A program made the position numbers and the translations under genes. Positions 44,141 through 54,000 of a stretch of DNA of 64,000 nucleotides are shown one piece after another (the stretch's first letter is position 1; every line of letters begins with the position of its first letter). Below the pieces are notes generated by a model. The model did not search any database. It was given only the letters and a program-made list of their open reading frames with translations, and was not told the origin of the DNA. Source of the DNA: Perkinsus olseni (Eukaryota > Perkinsozoa > Perkinsida > Perkinsidae); NCBI GenBank assembly GCA_013115135.1, contig JABANP010000060.1, forward strand, positions 1 through 64,000, read 5' to 3'.

Positions 44141-44774
44141 CTATGCCTCTACCCAGTCTTTGGCATCGCGGACGTTGGTTGCGGAGGTGCGAAGTCCGGT
44201 ACCGTCGCGGGAGGAAGCCTTTTCGTATTCTCCCAGAATTTGTGAGCCGAATTTGCGCATCGCTTGCGCTCTCAATGAGGGCGGGGTCTTCGCTGTGATC
44301 TTTGTCAACGATTCGCTTCCCAAGAGGGCACTGTATTTTCTCAGCACATCTTCATCAGCCACTACAGTGTACTCGAGGCAGCCGTCTTCCCTGAGGTCAC
44401 GGCGATGCGTGTTAGTTATACTGCGAAGCATTACCCCTTGTTGTACTCCACATGTGCCACGTCAGTAACGACGAGTTTCTCAGATCCCGGAAGGTCGAGG
44501 TATCCTATTACGGTCTACGAAAAATTCACACTCTGCCAGGGCCATTAGCACGTCGAGGTTCAGCGTGCAGTGACGCAGAGCAAAACAGGCTCGACAACGA
44601 TGAACACTGGAGATGTTTTACCTCTGTCCGTGTCTCATGGTCGTAGAAGGTCATGTTCAGCCTGCTGGGAACATCGGGGCTCACATTCCTCGAATTACTA
44701 GCAGACTGATACGATGATGATGCTTCCGGGAGAGTAAGGGCCGCGAAAAGCAGCAAGGTAGCCTGTCTGGCCAT
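44141..44774 (-). CDS. Predicted secreted protein, unrecognised
   Basis: A minus-strand frame from 44774 opens with a clear signal peptide (MARQATLLLFAALTLP) and runs to a GT donor after FYDHETRTE near 44617. A second coding stretch on the same strand ends at 44141. It contains HRRDLREDGCLEYTVVADED and a lysine/arginine-rich tail (FGSQILGEYEKASSR, VRDAKDWVEA). The joining in between (about 44430-44500) is unresolved; a small frame discrepancy there could be a short intron or a mutation. No family recognised. Export is the only inference I would make. Confidence 0.45.
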
Positions 44775-46300
44775 AGCAACTCAACTACAGGATAAGTGGT
44801 TTGTTGAGGTTCAAAACGAAGGCTGACGTACGGTATGATCGCCCTACACAAAGTATTTCCCTCTGGACTCAACAGAACCATGCCGCAGCCAGTAACAGGG
44901 ACTTGGAGATACTGATATGATTCTCACACACCAAAATATTCTAATGCATCGAAATAGCGTCGCCTGGCGAGGAGGGACGAACGCAAAAAGCCTAGGTCAG
45001 AAAGGTTACACAAGCATTTCTCAGATTCACGAGAGAGAATTTCGCGCTGTGCTAATTCCAACGCTAGGAAAGGTTCAGTCGTGCTGGAGCAACTGCAAGA
45101 TGGCAAGGAGCAGTCGATCGGAAAACATTCTCTCTTTCGCGCTATCTCGTGCCGTAGCTGGCTCTCTCAAGTTATGATGCCTGGAGAGGCCAAGTAGAGA
45201 CCTTCTACTGAATAAGGCCACCCGACGCCTCGGCGCGATTGCAAGCTGCAGCTGATGTGGCTAGTCAGTCTACCTCACAACGGTGGAAGGGGAGCGTAGC
45301 GACACGGTGTCCTACTACAAAGGACGGAATTCCAATTTGCCACTGCGATCTGGGGTTCAAGAAAGACTGCGTAGGGGTGTTCGCCGCTTCGGTGGAGCGG
45401 TCGACCCGGTCGTTAGAGGACCACACTACGACTTCTGCTACGGCGTGACTCTTCTGGCATTTCGTATTTCAGACGCGGTTGCCCGGAAAACGCGCAGATC
45501 CAGCTCTGCTTGTAGAACTCTTCCAGGGTCCAAGGGCGCAAGGTGATCCGACGGAGGTCCTGACCGAAGATCATTCTTCTTGGCATCGGTGTCAGTGAAG
45601 GTATCAGGACCGCGACATTCACGGCTCACGACAGGGAAAGGAGCTCTAAGCTCATGAAAGGTGTAAGCCTGATATGGGGTTCCTCTGGTACGGAGCAGCG
45701 CACTGAGATGGTGGCCTGCATGCTCAAGTATGCTTTCATATTCAGCAGTGAGTGTTAACGCACCCTGGCGCATAATCGGGGTGATGAATTGCTAGGTACG
45801 AATCAGTTTCCAACTTGGAAACTGGAAAGCATAGTCAGTTCCATACTGTGGAGCGTCCATAGTCCTTCCTTGGAAATTCCAAGGAAGGAGTTCTCATACT
45901 TTGAGACCCGAGGGAGAAATTGCAAAAGTTCGATTGTTCCGTTCCGAGGACGACGGGTCGCAGTTAAGTCGAAACCCGGGCGGCAGCAGATGCTGTATGC
46001 TCTCTTGTGACTGTCCGAACACAACAACACCGTGAGCCGAGACCCAGAATTGCCAAGAAGAGTTCGTTCGACTATACCAAGACGAGATTACTTTGACTAG
46101 GTGATCCATGTTGCTATAGACGACATGGAGCCGCACTGCTGATGATTCGCAGCAGATGCATCATGAGAAGCAAAATCATTCCAGCATTCCTCGTAGACTG
46201 GCATACATCGTCAAACCAAAGTTGACGGTCTAATGGCAATCGGCTCTACAAGACGGACAAAGAGTTGACATCGGCACAGTAGCCAGCAGTGACGTTGCAG
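44775..46300. other. Unresolved stretch
   Basis: Minus-strand exon-like segments exist (for example RRITLRPWTLEEFYKQSW near 45500-45560) but I cannot place them in a gene. Two perfect one-base-spacer inverted repeats lie close together: 45804-45824 (10-bp arms) and 45863-45889 (13-bp arms). Confidence 0.4.
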
Positions 46301-46359
46301 CAGACTAGAGACATGATAGCCGATGATATGGAAATAGGGTGAACCAAGAGAGAAGGAAA

Positions 46360-46599
46360 TCAACAGTCCACACCACGAAGTTCGCGTTCACAATTACAGG
46401 GGAAACGGTGAAGGTCAGGACAAGAATTTTCGTAACCCCTCGCCATTTGACAGCGCTGGGCTCTGAGGTTGCAGGTTGCCTTGTCCCAGTCACCACATCC
46501 CAGGTGTCGGGCAAAAGTAGCACATTGCCCATGGTAGGCCACCGCGATATGCACCACAAGGAAAACCGCAAGGCAGGTTAGTGAAGTGAGGAGGCTCAT
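46360..46599 (-). CDS. Small cysteine-rich secreted protein
   Basis: 79 residues. MSLLTSLTCLAVFLVVHIAVA is a signal peptide, leaving a mature part of about 58 residues with eight cysteines (HGQCATFARHLGCGDWDKATC, RCQMARGY, then SCPDLHRFPCNC and a final C). Even cysteine number and secretion suggest a disulfide-stabilised extracellular peptide. The family is unknown to me and no activity should be assumed. A diverged paralog lies at 49432-49581, and both are flanked by copies of the same dispersed repeat, which may have mediated their duplication. Confidence 0.6.
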   Translation of the reverse strand: MSLLTSLTCLAVFLVVHIAVAYHGQCATFARHLGCGDWDKATCNLRAQRCQMARGYENSCPDLHRFPCNCERELRGVDC

Positions 46600-46784
46600 G
46601 GGTTATGGTGGGGGTAACGATTTACTGCAAATTGTGGTGACAATGTCTTCGTGTGCACAGCCCTGCAAGTGCACTATAAGTCAGGAGTCCTGACTCAGGA
46701 CAGTGTGGCCGGTCGAAACGAGGCTCGAAGGACGGTAAAACCCGATCTGACGGGATCTAAGCGAAAGTGTAATCTACAGCGTGA

Positions 46785-46830
46785 TCTGTAGCTCACTGTA
46801 GCACGTATACTCATGCACGCGAGTGCAATG
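46785..46830 (+). repeat. Dispersed repeat, copy A
   Basis: GATCTGTAGC followed by a GCACGTA / CATGCACGCGAGTGCAATGCGC segment. Related copies: 47222-47275, 49794-49850 and, inverted, 50199-50260. Confidence 0.7.
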
Positions 46831-47221
46831 CGCATAATGAGGTCGAACGGTTGTCTGAGACTAATGATACCCAGTCGCAGTTGAGGTAATTGCAGCGATA
46901 ACTCAGTCCAATAACTGAGTACTACTGAACCGGGTGGCAGCTGTTGCATAGCGTGAAGTCGTCACTAGGTTGTCACTACAGTGCACAAGGATGAGTGAGA
47001 CGCGCCGAAAAAGTTGGAAAAGTTGGAGATGGAAGGATGGTCTAAAACGTGATCTATATCGTGGTGTTGAACGCATACTAATGGCGGTGGAAACATGGCG
47101 CAGAAAGAGCCTAGATGCTCAAATGGGACCAAGTGCAGTGTATCTCAGTGAAGTGTCGCAAGCTCAAAGAAAGGCGAAACTGCTCTTGAGGGGGGTCTAA
47201 GCGACGATGTGATCCAAAGCT

Positions 47222-47275
47222 TGATCTGTAGCTAAATCTAGCACGTACACTCATGCACGCGAATGCAATGCGCGA
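47222..47275 (+). repeat. Dispersed repeat, copy B
   Basis: Same core as 46785-46830 with a few changes (CATGCACGCGAATGCAATGC). Confidence 0.7.
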
Positions 47276-47588
47276 AATGACACGAGATACTGGTAGTAAC
47301 TAAGCAGCAGAGATGGTGGTCACTGTAGTGCACAAGCATGCGCAGGAGTGGAGGTTGTCGTAGCGACGGTAGTCTGAGAGCAGGAACCGACTCAGCGCGT
47401 GTGTACTTCCCGCAGGCGCGCTGCGATAGAATGATGAATAGATGAATAGGAGAAAGGAAGGATGGAGCGTCCAACGATACCCAACCGTCGAGACTGCAAC
47501 AAAAGATGCGCCGTTCGGTCGACGGCAAAAGGAAGAACAACGACTGCGCGATTTGTTTTTCATCAAGGCCGGACTCAGATGCCCTCAC

Positions 47589-48410
47589 CCAGTTGTGGGC
47601 GAGAACAGTTCCGCAAGAACGACTGCATCATAAGGATCATTGGTGAAAGGCAGTTGCATATCAATCAGGGGCAGGTCCGTGGGCAGAGCCTCTGCATGCG
47701 ACGAGTTGAAGCGGTAGGCATAACCGTTGTACGAGAACGGTTTACCTAAAGTGGGGTTGCTTTTACGTTGCGGAATCCACCGCAAAACGGGAGGGAGCGT
47801 AAAGTCTCTTTTCCTCATGAGGAGATTCAGCTATGCACGCATAAACGAGACGATCGGCGCATAATGAGTAACAAACGGTCCACGAAAGAAAGTTTGATTG
47901 CTCACCCTTTTTAACGAAGCCTAACTTCTCATAGAGACTCCTTACAAATTTTTCCGAGGATCCCACCAGTAAATACGCGCCAGTGACTCCGGGCCATCCC
48001 AATTTGATCTGACAATCTTGAGGTTTTGGGAGGACTAACATGGCCTTACGTATGCAAGCAGCCGTGTGAGCATCGCCGCTGCCACTCCCTTTTTTTGCCA
48101 GGCGTCTTTCACATTAACTCCATTGATATAGACCCACTTGCCATACCTCGGGTCACTCACTAGACCGAACTCGACGGACCCAACCACAGTCTGACATAAA
48201 CTCAGATTCGCTAGCTAGATGATCGTGCTATGTAAGAAAAGAGAACTTTATTCGATACCATACCTCCCCCTCTTCAGCGTTACCAAGAACAGCGAGAAAG
48301 TCTGCTGAATCGTCCATCTTCGAGCCTTCAGACGGGAGTTCACAGCGATATTTTAGCTGGGAGACGTTGAAGCCGAGGGATTTGCTCTCCCGTTCTGGAA
48401 GCGTCGTCAT
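47589..48410 (-). CDS. GNAT-family N-acetyltransferase (3' end unresolved)
   Basis: Exons 48264-48410, 48050-48190, 47906-48008 and 47589-47745 join in phase; the last ends at a GT donor, so at least one more exon lies below 47589. The acetyl-CoA-binding core is recognisable: VVGSVEFGLVSDPRYGKWV, YINGVNV, KKGVAAAMLTRLL (the motif-A loop) and, after a 41-bp intron, VRSLYEKLGFVKKG. GNAT enzymes transfer acetyl from acetyl-CoA to amines; substrate unknown. Start at 48410 is chosen because it fits the domain border; an in-frame ATG at 48482 would add 24 residues. The exon after the GNAT domain (KPFSYNGYAYRFNSSHAEA) is an extra C-terminal region with no recognised family. Confidence 0.75.
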
Positions 48411-48749
48411 AGCAGGCACCGTCCACGGACGCAGTCCTATGCAGAGGAGCCACCGAACGCTTCTTGACAGTGTAACCCTCATGTCATAGAACTATGGAAA
48501 ACCTATGTTGGGATGAATGTAAGAGGCGATTAGCGCCTCCCTTCGTTCGGAAAATCAGGGTTGCTCGAAAAAGCAAGATGCGTACAAGATCACACTTGAT
48601 AGAATCGTGCGATACAGGGGGTGGTGCTAGGAGACGAGGCGAGAGTAATCGGAGGCTTGGATCACACCTGGGAACTCTGTGTCAATCTGAGAATAGCAGC
48701 GCCGCTGCTGCAGCGGGAAGATTTCCGGTATGGCTCAAGTTGACCCCCC

Positions 48750-49115
48750 GAAATTGATATCCTTATCGGCGAAATTGAGTTCCTTAATGATGAATTTGAG
48801 GGCCTTATTCGCTAAATTGATTCCCTTATTTGGGGCCTGCCGCTAAAATGACTTCTTTATCCGCCAATTGCATCCCACTCTCGACCCTACCGCCAATTCG
48901 CTGTCTCAACGACCCGCCAACGTGAAATCCTCGACCCCCATATAGGCAACGGCAACCTTATCCTCCAAATAGGCTTCTGAATGGTATAGATATCCTCTAC
49001 CCCCATATAGGCAACGGCCTCATCCTCCAAATAGGCTTCTGAATGGTATAGATATCCTCTACCCCCATATAGGCAACGGCCCTATCCTCCAAATAGGCTT
49101 CTGAATGGTACAGAT
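48750..49115 (+). repeat. Two adjacent tandem arrays (about 22 bp and 62-65 bp)
   Basis: From about 48750 to 48890 a degenerate ~22-base unit (GCTAAATTGATTCCCTTATT type) repeats roughly six times. It is followed at 48934-49115 by three near-identical 62-65-bp units beginning ACCCCCATATAGGCAACGG. Confidence 0.8.
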
Positions 49116-49431
49116 GTTGAAGAGGTGTGGATGATTTATGTTGTTTGGCTTCCTGGCACTGGACAGAACACGACCGTGCAATTAGAGAACCGTTGCCGAT
49201 GACAATGGATTGCTCGTCTATTAGTTGATGAGGCGGCCAGCCTGTCGGCGATCTGTGATGGCGGATGCTGCCAAGCAGAAGGTCGAACAAGAGGCCTCAA
49301 AACTGTTGGTATGAAGAGGTAACAATGGCAGATCAAGACTGGTGAGAAGCGCGAGAGCAAACCTCTACTGGCAGCTGGATACTCTTCGCGGGGTTTCACG
49401 GCGAGAGACATCGTGACACCTCTCTGGTTCT

Positions 49432-49581
49432 CTACTTGCACGGATGGTTCTCAATACCAGGGCAAGAGTATCCCTTTGCCATTTGACATCTCTTGGCTTT
49501 GAGATTACAGCTTGCCTTATCAGCAGGATAACAGCCAAGTTGTAGGGCAGCGGTAGCACAAGGCCCATGGAATAGCACCCG
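49432..49581 (-). pseudogene. Paralog of the small cysteine-rich secreted protein, probably broken
   Basis: The minus strand encodes FHGPCATAALQLGC, then DKASCNLKAKRCQMAKGY and a short tail ending in an early TAG at 49432-49434. It aligns with the mature part of the protein at 46360-46599 (YHGQCATFARHLGC, DKATCNLRAQRCQMARGY), keeping the cysteine spacing. I find no signal peptide joined to it and the last cysteines are lost to the stop. Either a pseudogene or a gene whose first exon I missed. Confidence 0.6.
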
Positions 49582-49793
49582 TCGCTTGCCGTCCTCAATA
49601 CCAAGACCCACGTGAAAGACGAAAAAGTAGAGTACTGTTGTGAAGGGGCTCGTACGCTTTAGTAGAAGTTGCTGAGGAGAGTGTTTGATAGAGGTGAACT
49701 CGGCGCGTAGCGAAGCCAGTATCCCATAACTCAGTACAGTGTAGCTTTTTCAGACTGGGCTCAGAGAGAAGCAAAAGCACCATTGATCCATAG

Positions 49794-49850
49794 CTTGATC
49801 TGTAGCGTAACGTGGCACGTATAATCATGCACGCGAGTGCAATGCGCGGG
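49794..49850 (+). repeat. Dispersed repeat, copy C
   Basis: Shares CATGCACGCGAGTGCAATGC and the preceding GATCTGTAGC with copies A and B. Confidence 0.7.
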
Positions 49851-50198
49851 AGGAAGCCGCATTTCAAGCAGAGAAGGCGGGGCTAACGATGCCACAGGGA
49901 TCATACGCCGGTTGATTAGTACCAGGCCAGTCGGTAGCTGTTCCATAGTATAAAGATATCACTAGGGACAGTCCTAACTTGGAACCGCAAAGCGCTGCGG
50001 AAATCGATTGGGTGACACGATGGATTACAAGATGTCGGCGTCGAACTCCGGGGGTTCGCGTCACCCTGTGAGGATGTGCACTATAGTGACAGCATAGTGA
50101 CGACTATAGTATACGCTGTGTAACAGCTACAGCCAAGTTCGGTACTACTCAGCTCTTAGTCGCTTGCTGCTACTACGTACCATTAGTATCAGATAATC

Positions 50199-50260
50199 CC
50201 TCGCGTGCATGAGTATACGTGCTACACTAAGCTAAGCTTAGCTCAGTACGCTGTAAATCA
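50199..50260 (-). repeat. Dispersed repeat, copy D (inverted)
   Basis: CTCGCGTGCATGAGTATACG is the complement of the core of copies A-C. A further fragment may lie near 50470-50500. Confidence 0.6.
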
Positions 50261-51024
50261 CATTATTACTTAGCTTCCATCTAGTCCAATGTTACCTTTC
50301 TTTGAGCCCCGTCTCAAATAGCGACACCGTACTGAGTTATAGTGAGACACAGTAAGCTATTCACTAGTTCGCAACTCCTCATCTATTGGGCTATCGCCAC
50401 AACTCTCTCCACGGCGCCTCGGATCTCTAATCTTAGATTGGCTCCTTGCGTCTGCTCTCTTGTCCGCCTTTGCACTCGCGTGCATGCGTACAGTACGCGC
50501 AATCTAAAGAGTCAGTTTCGTGGCACCGGCATAAGTTTTGATCTAGAGCTTTGTAGTCCGTCCGAACTGTCCACCTCGCATCTCACTAACCGAATAATCC
50601 TCAGTTAGCGAGGTCCACAGCATCGAGGTACGGCAGGACACTCCTTTGGAGACGGGGAGGACTGTCGGGATTGATATGCTCTGTGCAGCACAGCGACAGC
50701 CATCTTTTCACAATTCCCCGAGTGGTCCACATGCGTAGGAGGTCAACTCGGACAGAAATGGTGTTGGGCTGCGGACTCACGCAGAGCGGAAGCCCGTTCA
50801 AGTGCGAACAGAATGAACTTAATACTCGAGAAGTATCGAAAACAATCATTACTGAATCGGACATTTTTTGCTGAGCTCAGAAGGGAGCACTTGAACGGAG
50901 CTCAGGTGAGGAGGTTTAATGGACCGTCGGTGTGTTAAAACCCTCGTTTGCCCGTTCGTTTTTGTAAGAACTTACTAGCAAAAACGAAACAACAAAGATC
51001 GACGAGGAAACCCTCTTGATGCGT

Positions 51025-54000
51025 TCAATAGTAGAAACAATTGAAGTCTATCCGGTTGACTAAATGCTTTAATTCTGTTTTCATGGCCATGGCTCCCGCA
51101 CAGAACTTCTGCAAGTTGCCCAGGAACTCTTCTCTGCGTTCTGTCACGGCTCGCTTGAACTCGACCGCCGTAGCCTCGTCCATCAACGGCGACCTACAGA
51201 ACAACAAAAGTGATGCGGAAACTGAACAGCAAGTTTCTTCAATGTATTCAACATCAGCAAGAGAATATTGAGAATGGTAAATTATGAAACGACAAATAAA
51301 TAATTGTGATCTTGTAGTTTTCGAAACTGATTCTAAGCGAGAACGACTTTTCCGGAATTTCTCATTTTTCACGCAGAGTTCGAAGTCGGCCTTCTAGTTT
51401 ATTGCTCTAGTGATAGATGCTTTACGTGGAGACACCGTAGTTCGACAGAATCATCGAACTGTCACTTTCACCTATTTCCACGTCGTTTTCGTTCTACAAA
51501 GCATGGAAGCCGGACTGTATCTCACATTCCCTTAGAGCTGAGCAACCGTACTGGGATCGAGGAAAGTACGTTCCAAATTGACCACCTTGTACGGGTACGG
51601 AGGACTAGCACGGAGGTGTATCAAATTTACTAACTTTTCGGGCTAAATGGGCTAGAGATTGAAGGTTTTAGGAAATGAAAGCGACGCATCTTTTAGTCAG
51701 GGGGATGATTCCCAGCGCTGATAAATAGACTACAAAGTCGACAGAGTTGACGATATGATTATCACTGAGGACAGGAGATCGCGCCAGAGAATACGCCCAC
51801 GACCTGTCTTAGCCTCAGCAACAGTTGCGATCGTCCGACCTACTCATTTTCGCTTCCTTCACACCCCAACGCCGCACCGGACAGGTCGCCGTAAATCCGC
51901 TCCTGCAGAGTAGTGAACCTGCCATCGCGTGACGCTGCTGCAGAGCAGCTCGAGCGAAGCGGTAGTACTGATAGATGCCGCTGAGCAGCTCGTTCAACAC
52001 CTCGAACACTTTCATCTGTTTCTTGCCAGCAGCTGTATCAGCACTGTGGTTGAGGAAGTGTCCAGCAGCCAGCCGTGACAAGTATTCTGAGAAAAATCAA
52101 AGGCGGAACGGCTTTTTGCAATTTTCCCGAAAAATCCACGAAAATTCCTGTCAAAAAGACGAATAATGGACATCATAAGACTAGCATTCGTCACGCGCCA
52201 CGAAATTCAGCTCCAAGTGTCACCTTCGTGCAATCGTAGAACTCGATCGAGGTCTGCCTCCTGCTGACTAGCAAGGGACTCCAGCGCGTCTCGAAGCTTC
52301 TGCCATGCAGTGTCAATAACGTTGAATCTAAGCTCGACCAGCGTCCGCGACAAAAAATGTCCAAGATTCCTACGCGAAGAAGGAGCGCAGATGCTGCACG
52401 AGGTGCCACATTTCGTGCCGCAGGGCGTTACACGTTTGCAGCAGATGAATGACACTGTCGTTCGGTGACGCCGATGAACCTGCACTCGGGAGAAATTCAC
52501 GTCAAAATCGACGCGTGTCTTCCCGTGTCACCCTTTTGTCGTTTCTGGAGAACAGTTCTCAGTACTGTTCGATGTGCGATCATTTGCTGGCTCCAAGCAG
52601 ATGATAATTGACGCTCCGCCCTGTGAAGCCTGAACGAAGGATATTCCAAAAATGCAGAATTTTTCCGAGAATTTCCGAGGATACTAGCCCGGCCACTGTG
52701 CCAGGTTTCCAGAAAAAAATCTTCCGGGTGCGGTCACGTACCGACCTCCAAGATATGCTGAAGACCTTCCTATACTGGTGCATCGCTCCGTCGTTGAGTA
52801 TCACAGATATTGGCTGAGTGGCTATGTAGTCCAGGGAGAATATCTCCCAACCTGAAGCGAGGTGGTAGGGACGGCTCATCCCTGCTAAGGCCTGCCAGTG
52901 TCGCTGAGGCCCGGCTTTTCGAGGCGCGCGGTGAGCCTGTTGTCGAACTCCTCCTGCTGGTCATCGCCGCCACTCGCAGCGGCCCCAGCGCTGCCCACCC
53001 GCTGGAGACGAAGGGCGTGGTCTGTGAGGTCCCGGAAAGTGTGGACCCTCAACGCTGAAGGAAAACAACTTCCGATCAAACCAGGGGGGAAATGGAGACC
53101 TTGAGCTCGGGTAGAAAGATGCTCCGTCATGAGATCGAGGAGATGGCCGACAAAGTCGCCCTGGGACAGCAAAAGATACCTGCATAATTTCGTGGCGCGT
53201 GACGGTGAAGCGAGCAGACGACCTACTTTTTAACGGCCAGCAAGTGGTCCTGTAATCTGTACTTATTCATCATCAATCGAAACACGAGGGAGGTCTCGCG
53301 ACGGTATGCCGCCTGAACCTACGAACCGACGATCTTAATCGATCACCTGGGCGAGCGCGATCTGCACGACCATTTTACCATCCTAGTGAGGCTCTCAGCA
53401 CTGGTCTCTTCGCCTCCTTCTGGGTGAGGGAGCGGCTCGTCTTGATCGCCCAACCAATCGCCCTCGCTGCAGCATTGACGGACGAAGTTGATCGACTTGC
53501 CCGTCACAAAAATCTGCAGACGCGCGAAAAATGCCAATCCTTAGCGGAGCGATGCAATCACCACGGACCTTCAGCGCCACATCTTCAGTGATGATGGAAG
53601 GCACTTTGTCGAAGTCAAGAACAAAGGCCCCCGTCCAAATATCGGAGCAGGAGGTCGTACGGTTGGAGACAGCCGCGAGCTCTTCAATAAAGAAGTCCGC
53701 TTCACCCCCCTTCATCAGGCGACCCTCGCTCTGAATAAGGCAGCAGCACAGGAAGGTGACGCTCGCTGCTAAGGGGAGCTCAGTTCGCCGGGCTTCCTCA
53801 GATTCTGATATAAATGAAATTTTCAGATCTATTTTTTAATAAACCGCTACTACTCATTGTCGCGAAACCTGATGAAGTATGTGATGAATCTTACGTCGAA
53901 GCTAGATCTTATTTTTGGCAGAGATATTATAGCAGTTCAAGAAGATTTCAATATACAAAAATTATTACAAAATAGACGAAAAATGGTCTACAGGTGGGCG

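Noticed and set aside
48934..49115. CRISPR-like repeat array
   Set aside because: The three 62-65-bp units are contiguous with no unique spacers, and the host is a eukaryote.
49988..50082. A tRNA-like hairpin with GGGTGAC / GTCACCC ends
   Set aside because: No D arm, anticodon arm or proper B box inside; only an inverted repeat.
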